A DNA stretch of 38,006 nucleotides from an uncultured Lachnospiraceae bacterium (lineage in GTDB: Bacteria > Bacillota > Clostridia > Lachnospirales > Lachnospiraceae): positions 1 to 38,006 of the forward strand of contig ONBW01000020.1 of NCBI GenBank assembly GCA_900316165.1. The letters are read 5' to 3'. Shown here in pieces: positions 23,209 through 31,208 of the stretch. The notes under the pieces are model-generated. The model worked only from the letters and a program-made list of their open reading frames with translations. It had not been told where the DNA came from and ran no database searches. Each line of letters starts with the position of its first letter. Within the stretch, counting starts at the first letter, position 1. The position numbers were made by a program, and so were the translations under genes.

Positions 23209-24147
23209 ATGAACGAGACTGATAACTCAGAGCAGATAATTAAGCAGAGACAGAAAGTTGGCAGAGTCCACAGGATGAAGAAATTCATCACAGGCTTTCT
23301 GGTTTTCTGGACTATTTTTTCAATAATAGCTGTGATCCTGCTCGGTATTTTTTCATATCATCTGTATAAAGAGGTTAAAGATCTAAATCTCACTGTCCGA
23401 ACGATGCTCGAGAAAGAGAGCTCTTCTTCAAAAAATAAAAGCAAAGCTTCGACTGATTCTGACCTGAAGACAAATGATGTAACTTCAGATGTAGAGAATC
23501 TTGCGGACGAGGCAGATGTCAGAAAAGTTTATCTGACTTTTGATGATGGGCCGAGCAAAAACACCGGGAAAATCCTTGATATTCTCGATGACTATAATGT
23601 TAAGGCTACATTTTTTGTAAATGGACGTACAGATGATCATTCTAAAAAAATGTATAAGCGGATAGTGGACGAGGGTCACACTATTGGGATGCATTCCTAC
23701 ACTCATAATTACAGTCAGGTCTATGCATCCCTTTCGTCGTTTAAGAGTGATTTTTTCAGGATTCAGCAGCTTATCTACGATTATACCGGGGTAAAGTGTA
23801 ATCTGTACCGTTTTCCAGGGGGCAGTTCGAATCAGGTTTCTGCCACAGATATGTCGACCCTTATACGTTTTCTGAATAAAGAAAATGTCCGCTACTTTGA
23901 TTGGAACGTGTCAAGCGGAGATGCCACAACAAATGAAGAGAGTTCTGATGAAATTATTGAAAACGTTATGAAAGATGTGGTAAAATATAAGACGTCGGTT
24001 GTTCTAATGCATGATGCCGCGACAAAGGATACTACTGTAAAGGCTTTACCAAAGCTTATTCAGAAGATTCAAGGCGAGGGGGATCTGATACTGCCGATAG
24101 ATGATGATACCAGACTGATTCAGCATGTCAGTCTTTCCACTAAATAA
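23209..24147 (+). CDS. Membrane-anchored NodB-type polysaccharide deacetylase
   Basis: Such enzymes remove acetyl groups from cell-wall or surface polysaccharides outside the membrane. The 312-residue product has an N-terminal membrane helix (about 27-50), a polar stalk and a NodB domain from about residue 105. Motif residues are present: D112/D113 in TFDDGPS, H162 and H166 in HSYTHNY, R201 in RFPGGSS, D231-W232, and H269 in LMHD. Metal-dependent catalysis is therefore expected. The substrate (peptidoglycan or other glycan) cannot be told. The start is unsure: ATG 23209 has a weak ribosome site and M23 (23275) is an alternative, but both keep the membrane helix. No clear promoter lies between the terminator and this gene. 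Confidence 0.92.
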   Translation: MNETDNSEQIIKQRQKVGRVHRMKKFITGFLVFWTIFSIIAVILLGIFSYHLYKEVKDLNLTVRTMLEKESSSSKNKSKASTDSDLKTNDVTSDVENLADEADVRKVYLTFDDGPSKNTGKILDILDDYNVKATFFVNGRTDDHSKKMYKRIVDEGHTIGMHSYTHNYSQVYASLSSFKSDFFRIQQLIYDYTGVKCNLYRFPGGSSNQVSATDMSTLIRFLNKENVRYFDWNVSSGDATTNEESSDEIIENVMKDVVKYKTSVVLMHDAATKDTTVKALPKLIQKIQGEGDLILPIDDDTRLIQHVSLSTK

Positions 24148-24166
24148 AGTTTATGGAGGTAAACAA

Positions 24167-25075
24167 ATGGGTTTCTTCAAGGATTTTAAGGACGACTTCT
24201 CAAGTGCAGTGGATGAGATGTCAAATGAAAAGACAGATGAGAAAGACACAGGCTCATCTGCAGCTTCTATCGATGATTCAAACATCGATGTCGACTCAGA
24301 GCTTTCTAAGCTTGATGGTCTTTTAGAGAAGGTTTCAAAGAAGGTTGATTCTGATGAGGAAAAGCCTGCTGAGGCAGCACACAAGGTTACTGCAGCTGAG
24401 CTTTTAGGTGGAGCAGGTAACAGCACACCGAAAGCTGAATCTGTAGCAGACATTTTAGGAAGCACACCTCAGGCAGCAGTTGAAGAAGCTCAGCCAGCAA
24501 GCACTGAAGAGAATATACCAGCCCCAGCACCAGAAGAGAAGGAGACAAATACAATGGATTACCAGACACCTGCAAACGATTCACTCGACACTTTAAATAC
24601 ACGTCCATCAGCTTCAAATGAGAACGCTGTTATCACCTCTGGAATGACTATTACTGGTGACCTTGATTCTACAGGATCTATCAGTGTAGAGGGAACTATC
24701 AATGGTAATGTCAGATGTAACGGAAAGCTCACTGTTTCAGGAGCAATCAATGGTAATTCACAGGCTTCTGAGTTCCTTGCAGATCAGGCTCACATTCAGG
24801 GTGAGGTTGTTTCAGACGGAACTGTAAAGATTGGTGTAGGTTCAGTTGTAGTAGGAAATGTCAGCGCTTCATCAGCTGTTGTTGCTGGAGCTGTAAAGGG
24901 CGATATCGATGTTCAGGGACCAGTTGTTGTTGATACTTCAGCTGTAGTCATGGGTAATATCAAGTCAAAGAGCGTACAGATAAACAATGGTGCTATCATC
25001 GAGGGCTTCTGCTCACAGGCTTATGCTGATGTCGATGTAAGTGCAGTATTTGGTGACGAGGCTGACGCTCAATGA
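24167..25075 (+). CDS. Bactofilin (polymer-forming cytoskeletal protein)
   Basis: Bactofilins form nucleotide-free filaments that scaffold cell-wall enzymes and shape-determining proteins. The 302-residue product has a long acidic, Ala/Pro-rich disordered N-terminal part (1-150) and a bactofilin beta-helix at about 155-285, with regular turns such as GSISVEGTINGNVRCNGKLT and SGAINGNSQA. ATG 24167 is chosen because TGGAGGT sits just upstream. An in-frame ATG at 24125 overlaps the deacetylase gene and has no site. The stop overlaps the pyrH ATG in ATGA. Neighbouring a deacetylase, it may localise wall modification, which is inference. Confidence 0.9.
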   Translation: MGFFKDFKDDFSSAVDEMSNEKTDEKDTGSSAASIDDSNIDVDSELSKLDGLLEKVSKKVDSDEEKPAEAAHKVTAAELLGGAGNSTPKAESVADILGSTPQAAVEEAQPASTEENIPAPAPEEKETNTMDYQTPANDSLDTLNTRPSASNENAVITSGMTITGDLDSTGSISVEGTINGNVRCNGKLTVSGAINGNSQASEFLADQAHIQGEVVSDGTVKIGVGSVVVGNVSASSAVVAGAVKGDIDVQGPVVVDTSAVVMGNIKSKSVQINNGAIIEGFCSQAYADVDVSAVFGDEADAQ

Positions 25076-25767
25076 AACGTATCTTATTAAAACTCTCAGG
25101 AGAGGCTCTTTCAGGTGATAAGGGCTTCGGCTTTGATGAAGCCAATGCAGCCTCTGTAGCAGCTCAGATTAAAAAAGTAGCTGATTCAGGAGTTCAGATT
25201 GGTATAGTTATCGGTGGTGGTAATTTCTGGAGAGGCCGTACCTCAGGTGATATGGGCCGCTCACAGGCAGACCAGATCGGTATGCTTGCCACAGTCATGA
25301 ACTGTATCTATATGTCTGAGGCAGTAAGAAATACCGGCCTTATGACAAATATCCTTACACCTTTTGAGTGCGGCTCATTTACAAAGCTCTACTCAAAGGA
25401 CAGGGCAGAGAAGTATCTGAATGCAGGTCACATCGTATTTTTTGCAGGTGGAACAGGCCATCCGTATTTTTCAACGGATACAGCTACAGCACTTCGTGCC
25501 ATAGAGATTGAGGCTGATATGATCCTCCTTGCGAAGGCAGTTGACGGTGTATATGATTCTGATCCGAAGGTCAATCCAAACGCGAAGAGATACGATACAA
25601 TCTCTATCTCTGATGTGATCGATCAGAAGCTCGGTGTTATGGACCTTACAGCTTCCATCATGTGCATGGAGAATAAGATGCCGATGCGTATTTTTGCTCT
25701 CGATGAGAAGGACAGTATCCTAAAGGCTATCAGCGGAGACTTTAACGGTACCACAGTTACAGTATAA
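25072..25767 (+). CDS. pyrH: UMP kinase PyrH
   Basis: PyrH converts UMP to UDP with ATP in pyrimidine nucleotide synthesis. The 231-residue product starts with the amino-acid-kinase motif RILLKLSGEAL. It continues with the UMP-binding IGGGNFWRGR and the DQIGMLATVMN segment, and has the C-terminal LLAKAVDGVYDSDPK nucleotide region. Length is normal. It overlaps the bactofilin stop by four bases and precedes frr, the common bacterial order. Confidence 0.98.
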   Translation: MKRILLKLSGEALSGDKGFGFDEANAASVAAQIKKVADSGVQIGIVIGGGNFWRGRTSGDMGRSQADQIGMLATVMNCIYMSEAVRNTGLMTNILTPFECGSFTKLYSKDRAEKYLNAGHIVFFAGGTGHPYFSTDTATALRAIEIEADMILLAKAVDGVYDSDPKVNPNAKRYDTISISDVIDQKLGVMDLTASIMCMENKMPMRIFALDEKDSILKAISGDFNGTTVTV

Positions 25768-25777
25768 GGAAATTCAT

Positions 25778-26332
25778 ATGGATAAGAGATTAAATGAATT
25801 CAAGGACAAGATGCAGAAATCCCTTGAGTCACTTCAGAAGGATTACTCATCTATCCGTGCAGGAAGAGCTAACCCACATATATTAGACAAGCTTACTGTT
25901 GACTACTATGGAGCACCTACTCCTATTCAGCAGGTAGCAAATGTTTCTGTACCAGAGGCCAGAGTCATTCAGATCACTCCTTGGGAGCCTTCAATGGTTA
26001 AAGAGATTGAAAAGGCTATCATGGTTTCTGACTTAGGCATCAATCCTACAAACGATGGTAAGAATATCCGCCTTGTCTTCCCAGACCTCACAGAGGAGCG
26101 CCGTAAGGAGCTTGCGAAGGAGGTAAAGAAGATGGGTGAAAATGCCAAGGTCGCTTTAAGAAACGTCCGCCGTGATGCGAATGATTTCGTCAAAAAGACC
26201 GGAAAGGCAGAGGCTCTTTCAGAGGATGAGACAAAGGACTTAGAGGATCAGATCCAGAAGCTCACAGATGAGTACAGTAAAAAGGTCGATGTCGCAATCG
26301 AGGACAAGACTAAAGAGATAATGACAGTTTAA
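25778..26332 (+). CDS. frr: Ribosome recycling factor
   Basis: RRF splits post-termination ribosomes together with EF-G. The 184-residue product is a typical three-helix-bundle RRF, with SIRAGRANPHILDKLTVDYY at the start, the NPTNDGKNIRLVFPDLTEER loop and KVALRNVRRDAND. Full length. ATG 25778 follows TAAGGAAA, ten bases after pyrH. A terminator follows the stop. Confidence 0.99.
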   Translation: MDKRLNEFKDKMQKSLESLQKDYSSIRAGRANPHILDKLTVDYYGAPTPIQQVANVSVPEARVIQITPWEPSMVKEIEKAIMVSDLGINPTNDGKNIRLVFPDLTEERRKELAKEVKKMGENAKVALRNVRRDANDFVKKTGKAEALSEDETKDLEDQIQKLTDEYSKKVDVAIEDKTKEIMTV

Positions 26333-26340
26333 AAAGCAAA

Positions 26341-26368
26341 GGGGACTATTTGGTCCCCATTTTTTATT
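26341..26368 (+). terminator. Intrinsic terminator after frr
   Basis: GGGGACT (26341-26347) pairs with GGTCCCC (26352-26358) with loop ATTT, followed by ATTTTTTATT. The closing pair is U-G and the rest are Watson-Crick. It probably ends or dampens transcripts from pyrH-frr. uppS starts fewer than 20 bases later with no obvious promoter in between, so partial read-through is likely. Confidence 0.85.
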
Positions 26369-26385
26369 AAAGGTGAAGTTTGGAT

Positions 26386-27087
26386 ATGGAAGAAGAACTG
26401 CTGCCTGTTCCAAGGCATGTAGCTATAATACTTGATGGAAACGGACGCTGGGCCAAGGCAAAGGGAATGCCGCGTACTTACGGACACATTCAGGGAGCAA
26501 AGAGAGTTGAGCCAATTACAAAGGCTGCAGATGAGCTTGGGATTAAATATTTGTCTCTCTATGCATTCTCTACTGAGAACTGGAACCGCCCGGCTGACGA
26601 AGTCTCAACTCTTATGAAGCTTCTGGCCAAATACATGAAGATCTGCCAGAAGCTCTGCACAGAGCAGGGCATGAGAGCTCGGATTATAGGAGATAAGAGC
26701 GGCCTGCCTGATGACCTTTTAAGAGAGGCAACAGAGCTTGAGAAGGCTACTGAGAAAAATACCGGTATGTGTCTGTGCATCTGCATCAACTATGGAAGCC
26801 GTGATGAGATGGTCCGCGCGATGAGAAGGATGTATTCAGATGTATCTGATCCATCTGAGATTACAGAGGAGAAATTCAGTGAGTATCTGGATACAGCTGA
26901 TATCCCGGATCCTGACCTTCTTATCAGGACGAGTGGCGAGCAGAGGCTTTCGAACTTTTTTCTGTGGCAGCTCGCTTACGCAGAGTTTTATTTCACACCT
27001 GTAGACTGGCCAGACTTTACAGAGGAAGAGCTTAAGAAAGCAGTAGATACCTACAGACACAGAAACCGCAGATACGGAAAGGTTTGA
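26386..27087 (+). CDS. uppS: Undecaprenyl diphosphate synthase
   Basis: UppS adds isopentenyl units to farnesyl diphosphate to make the C55 lipid carrier for wall synthesis. The 233-residue product has the cis-prenyltransferase signatures HVAIILDGNGRWAKAKG (substrate Asp), LYAFSTENWNRP and, near the C-terminus, PDLLIRTSGEQRLSNFFLWQ. The start ATG 26386 is well spaced from AAGGTGA. The TTG at 26380 is too close to it. Confidence 0.97.
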   Translation: MEEELLPVPRHVAIILDGNGRWAKAKGMPRTYGHIQGAKRVEPITKAADELGIKYLSLYAFSTENWNRPADEVSTLMKLLAKYMKICQKLCTEQGMRARIIGDKSGLPDDLLREATELEKATEKNTGMCLCICINYGSRDEMVRAMRRMYSDVSDPSEITEEKFSEYLDTADIPDPDLLIRTSGEQRLSNFFLWQLAYAEFYFTPVDWPDFTEEELKKAVDTYRHRNRRYGKV

Positions 27088-27089
27088 TT

Positions 27090-27944
27090 ATGTTTTGGAC
27101 CAGACTTTTAAGCGGAGTAGTTCTTGTTATACTCGCGCTTTTACTTATAATTCCGGGAGGAATCGTACTTCTGATATCCACCTGTGTTATTTCTCTTATT
27201 GGATTGTTTGAGTATTACAGGGCATTGGATCTTCAGAAGAAACCGGCCGCCTGGGCTGGATACCTGTTTACTGCAGTTTATTATCTGAACCTGTATTTTA
27301 GTAGAAACGCCCTCTTTTCGATGCCAAAGAAAGCTGTGTCGCTTTATATCTGGAAGGGCGTGCCTTTCGAAATGCTCATCGTGATAATGCTTATTGCCCT
27401 GCTTTTCTTCTATGTGCTTTCCTATCCGAAGTACGATATAAAGCAGATAACAGAGCTGTTTTTCGGGCCTGTATATGTGTCAGTGATGCTTTCATACATC
27501 TATCAGGCCAGAATGTACACCCACGGGAAATACCTCGTATGGCTTATTTTCCTTACAGCCTGGGGCTGCGATACCTGTGCCTACTGCGCCGGAAGACTAT
27601 TCGGTAAGCATAAGATGTCACCTGTTCTCTCACCTAAGAAGACGGTAGAGGGCGCGATAGGCGGAGTAGCTGGAGCGTTTCTTTTAAACCTCATCTACAT
27701 GATGATTTTTAGGGGAAGGCTTACCTCAATGGGAATGACAGAGATCGTAATTCTCTCGCTGCTTTCTATGATAGGAGCGCTGATCTCTATGGTCGGAGAC
27801 TTAGCTGCGTCTGCAATAAAGAGAAACGTCGGTATAAAGGATTACGGAAAGCTGATCCCTGGACACGGCGGAATACTCGACCGCTTCGATTCGATACTTA
27901 TCACAGCACCTGTCATCTATTATCTGGTGACAATCATCGTATAA
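27090..27944 (+). CDS. cdsA: Phosphatidate cytidylyltransferase
   Basis: CdsA makes CDP-diacylglycerol from phosphatidic acid and CTP for phospholipid synthesis. The 284-residue product has about seven to eight membrane helices and the full C-terminal family signature SAIKRNVGIKDYGKLIPGHG followed by GILDRFD. ATG 27090 is favoured by the AAGG spacing. A TTG at 27084 overlapping the uppS stop is possible but too near the ribosome site. It follows uppS, as in most bacteria. Confidence 0.97.
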   Translation: MFWTRLLSGVVLVILALLLIIPGGIVLLISTCVISLIGLFEYYRALDLQKKPAAWAGYLFTAVYYLNLYFSRNALFSMPKKAVSLYIWKGVPFEMLIVIMLIALLFFYVLSYPKYDIKQITELFFGPVYVSVMLSYIYQARMYTHGKYLVWLIFLTAWGCDTCAYCAGRLFGKHKMSPVLSPKKTVEGAIGGVAGAFLLNLIYMMIFRGRLTSMGMTEIVILSLLSMIGALISMVGDLAASAIKRNVGIKDYGKLIPGHGGILDRFDSILITAPVIYYLVTIIV

Positions 27945-27953
27945 GGATTTTTT

Positions 27954-29105
27954 ATGAAAAAAATAGCTATAATCGGCTCCACTGGTTCAATCGGCACACA
28001 GGCACTTGAAGTCATAGACCAGATGAGCGATGTAAAAGTAACCTCGCTTTCTGCCGGCCGCAATGTCAAGCTTCTTTTGGAGCAGGCCAGAAAGTACATG
28101 CCACATCTGATATCATGTGAGCTGAAGGAGGACGCTGATTTTTTAAAGGAAGACTTAAAAGAGCTTCCGATAGAGGTTCTCTGGGGCGAGGAGGGACTTG
28201 CTGCCGTAGCAGAGGACTCTGAGTCTGAGATGCTTCTTAATGCCATAGTTGGCATGAAGGGCATAGTACCGACTATTAAGGCCATTAAGAAAAATAAAAC
28301 GATAGCCCTTGCAAACAAGGAGACTCTTGTAGCTGCCGGACATATCATCATGCCTCTTGCAAAGGAGTACGGTGTAAAAATTCTGCCGGTAGACTCCGAG
28401 CATTCGGCTATTTTTCAAAGCATAAAAGGAAATCGTGGAGAGGATATTAAGAGAATCCTGCTTACTGCTTCAGGCGGTCCGTTCCGTGGAATGAGCTATG
28501 AGGACCTCGAGAATGTGACTTTACAGGATGCTCTTAAGAATCCGAACTGGTCGATGGGTAAAAAGGTTACTGTCGACTCTGCTTCAATGGTAAATAAAGG
28601 CCTCGAGGTTATGGAGGCTCACTGGCTTTTCGATGTACCGGTAAATCATATTCAGGTACTGGTTCATCCTGAAAGCATTCTGCACTCTGCTGTAGAGTTT
28701 GATGATGGAGCAGTGATCGGACAGATGGGTGTGCCTGATATGAAGATACCTATTCACTATGCCTTCACTTATCCGAAGCGCGGTGAGCTCGACGTAGAGC
28801 CTTTAGACCTTTTCGAGATTCAGACTCTTCATTTCTATCATCCTGATATGGAGACCTTCTTTGGGCTTCAGCTCGCGTTTGACGCGTCACTTGCCGGAGG
28901 CAATATGCCTTGCGTATTTAATGCCGCAAATGAAGAGGCAGTAGCTGCATTTTTAGATGAAAAGATCCGCTTTATTCAGATTCCGGAGATAATCCAGACA
29001 GCTATGATGGAGGCTGATTTCGAGGATGATCCGGATGTGGACGACATACTTCAGACAGAGCACGACGTAAGAGAAATTGTGAGGAAACTGATTTGCACAT
29101 TATAA
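27954..29105 (+). CDS. dxr: 1-deoxy-D-xylulose 5-phosphate reductoisomerase
   Basis: Dxr catalyses the first committed step of the non-mevalonate isoprenoid pathway, NADPH-dependent conversion of DXP to MEP. The 383-residue product has the nucleotide-binding start IGSTGSIGTQAL, the metal-binding VDSEHSAIFQ and the substrate loop SMGKKVTVDSASMVNKGLEV. Normal length. ATG 27954 follows AAGGA. Its end overlaps the rseP start by 13 bases. It supplies precursors used by uppS upstream, and ispG downstream acts in the same pathway. Confidence 0.98.
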   Translation: MKKIAIIGSTGSIGTQALEVIDQMSDVKVTSLSAGRNVKLLLEQARKYMPHLISCELKEDADFLKEDLKELPIEVLWGEEGLAAVAEDSESEMLLNAIVGMKGIVPTIKAIKKNKTIALANKETLVAAGHIIMPLAKEYGVKILPVDSEHSAIFQSIKGNRGEDIKRILLTASGGPFRGMSYEDLENVTLQDALKNPNWSMGKKVTVDSASMVNKGLEVMEAHWLFDVPVNHIQVLVHPESILHSAVEFDDGAVIGQMGVPDMKIPIHYAFTYPKRGELDVEPLDLFEIQTLHFYHPDMETFFGLQLAFDASLAGGNMPCVFNAANEEAVAAFLDEKIRFIQIPEIIQTAMMEADFEDDPDVDDILQTEHDVREIVRKLICTL

Positions 29106-30133
29106 TAGCGATACTCATATTCGGATTTATAATTATATTTCATGAGCTGGGACATTTTCTGACCGCAAAGGCCTGCAACGTCCGGGTTAATGAATTCACC
29201 CTTGGCCTCGGACCAACGCTTGTTTCGTTTGGAAAGGGCGAGACGAAGTACTGTCTTAAGCTTCTTCCGTTCGGCGGAAGCTGCGTCATGGAGGGTGAGG
29301 ATTCAGAAAGTGACGATGACAGAGCCTTTAACAAAAAGCCGCTCTGGCAGAAGTTTCTTATAGTCTTTGCCGGGCCGTTCTTTAACTTCGTTCTGGCGTT
29401 TATTTTATCCCTGATTATGATAGGATCAGCTGGTTACTACGCGCCGACAGTTGGAGAGGTTACAGAAGGCTATCCGGCTGAGAAGGCTGGCATTGCAGCT
29501 GGTGATGAGATAGTTTCTATCGATAGCTATCCGATTCATTTTTACAATGAGATAAGTATCTATACTTTCTTTCATAAGAGAAGCAGCTACGACGTAGTCT
29601 ACAGGCACGATGGAGAGTTAAAGAATACTACAATAACTCCGAAGTATGATAAGAAGCTTGGCAGATATCTATTAGGAGTTGTAGGTTCTTCAGACAGAAC
29701 TCACCCTGGAATAGTAGGAACTGTGCAGTACAGCTTCTATGAGATTAAGTACCAGATCTACGTAGTGATTCAAAGCTTAAAGGAGCTTTTCTTAGGGCAT
29801 GTAACGATAAACGATATGTCAGGTCCGGTAGGCATCGTAAAGACGATTGGTGATACTTATAAGGCATCGCTTATCGACGGCGTTTACTACTTGGTCATGA
29901 ACATGATAAATATCGCTATACTTCTTACGGCAAACCTCGGAGTCATGAATCTGCTTCCGTTCCCGGCACTCGATGGCGGAAGGCTGTTGATTTTTATCAT
30001 AGAGGGTATCTCGAGGAAGAAGATTCCTGAGAAGGTCGAGGCGTATATAAACGCTGTTGGTTTCATTTTGCTTATGGTGCTGATGGTTGTTATCATGGGT
30101 AACGACATCAGAAAGATTATTGTAGGAAGCTGA
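29093..30133 (+). CDS. rseP: Site-2 zinc metalloprotease RseP/RasP family
   Basis: Intramembrane proteases of this family cut membrane-bound anti-sigma factors and signal-peptide remnants. The 346-residue product has H17-E18-L19-G20-H21 in the first membrane helix, one PDZ domain at about 115-190 (EVTEGYPAEKAGIAAGDEIV) and the second active-site motif NLLPFPALDGGRL near residue 285-297. About four membrane helices are seen. The start is TTG 29093 inside the end of dxr, with GAGGA seven bases upstream. It shares the dxr-adjacent position of Bacillus rasP. Confidence 0.96.
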   Translation: MHIIIAILIFGFIIIFHELGHFLTAKACNVRVNEFTLGLGPTLVSFGKGETKYCLKLLPFGGSCVMEGEDSESDDDRAFNKKPLWQKFLIVFAGPFFNFVLAFILSLIMIGSAGYYAPTVGEVTEGYPAEKAGIAAGDEIVSIDSYPIHFYNEISIYTFFHKRSSYDVVYRHDGELKNTTITPKYDKKLGRYLLGVVGSSDRTHPGIVGTVQYSFYEIKYQIYVVIQSLKELFLGHVTINDMSGPVGIVKTIGDTYKASLIDGVYYLVMNMINIAILLTANLGVMNLLPFPALDGGRLLIFIIEGISRKKIPEKVEAYINAVGFILLMVLMVVIMGNDIRKIIVGS

Positions 30134-30134
30134 T

Positions 30135-31187
30135 ATGAAAACAAAAGAAGTTCATATAGGTGACAGGGTTATCGGAGGCGGTAATCCTGTCCTTATTCAA
30201 TCAATGACAAATACAAAGACAGAGGATGTAGCATCCACTGTCGCACAGATCTTAAAGCTCGAAAAGGCAGGCTGTGATATAATCCGCTGCACAGCTCCAA
30301 CCATGGAGGCAGCAAAGGCAATAGGTGAGATAAAAAAACAGATACATATCCCGCTTGTCGCAGACATTCATTTTGACTATAAGCTTGCTATCGCTTCAAT
30401 TGAAAACGGCGCTGATAAGATCCGTATAAATCCTGGAAATATCGGAAGCAGGGACAGGGTAAAGGCTGTGGTTGACTGCGCGAGGGAGAGGAATATCCCG
30501 ATTAGAGTAGGAGTAAACTCTGGCTCTCTCGAGAAGGATCTCCTCGAAAAATACGGCGGAGTAACTGCTGAAGCCTTAGTTGAAAGTGCCTTGAAAGAGG
30601 CTGCTGTAATCGAGGACATTGGATACGACAATCTCGTCATATCAATCAAATCTTCAGATGTGCTGACGGCTGTAAAGGCTCACGAGCTTATCGCAAAAAA
30701 GACCGACCATCCTCTCCATGTAGGTATCACAGAGGCTGGAACCTTAAAGAGAGGACTTATAAAATCATCAATTGGCCTTGGACTTATACTTTCTCAGGGA
30801 ATTGGTGATACAATAAGAGTATCTCTTACGGCTGACCCTGTTGAGGAGGTCTACGCCGCAAAGGAAATTTTAAAGACCTTAGGCTTAAGAAGGGGCGGAA
30901 TCGAGGTTGTTTCCTGTCCTACCTGCGGCAGAACGCAGATAGACCTTATCGGTCTTGCTGAACAGGTTGAAAAAATAGCCGCTGAATACGATGACCTGGA
31001 TCTTAAAATCGCAGTTATGGGCTGTGTAGTTAACGGACCGGGAGAAGCCAGAGAGGCAGACCTTGGCATAGCTGGCGGAAAGGGAGTAGGACTCCTTATA
31101 AAGAATGGGGAGTCTAAGAAGTACCCGGAGAATGAGCTTCTCGGGGCACTCAGAAATGAACTGGATCAAATAAGGGCTGGCAAATAG
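30135..31187 (+). CDS. ispG: 4-hydroxy-3-methylbut-2-en-1-yl diphosphate synthase (IspG)
   Basis: IspG is an iron-sulfur enzyme that converts MEcPP to HMBPP in the non-mevalonate pathway. The 350-residue product has a TIM-barrel N-terminal part (PVLIQSMTNTKTEDV, then LVADIHFDYKLA) and a C-terminal cluster-binding part with CPTCGRTQIDL and GCVVNGPGEAREADLG. The three cluster Cys are present. ATG 30135 begins one base after the rseP stop. In Bacillus proS occupies this place before polC. Confidence 0.98.
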   Translation: MKTKEVHIGDRVIGGGNPVLIQSMTNTKTEDVASTVAQILKLEKAGCDIIRCTAPTMEAAKAIGEIKKQIHIPLVADIHFDYKLAIASIENGADKIRINPGNIGSRDRVKAVVDCARERNIPIRVGVNSGSLEKDLLEKYGGVTAEALVESALKEAAVIEDIGYDNLVISIKSSDVLTAVKAHELIAKKTDHPLHVGITEAGTLKRGLIKSSIGLGLILSQGIGDTIRVSLTADPVEEVYAAKEILKTLGLRRGGIEVVSCPTCGRTQIDLIGLAEQVEKIAAEYDDLDLKIAVMGCVVNGPGEAREADLGIAGGKGVGLLIKNGESKKYPENELLGALRNELDQIRAGK

Positions 31188-31208
31188 GATTTTTTACAGG
31201 GGAATTTT

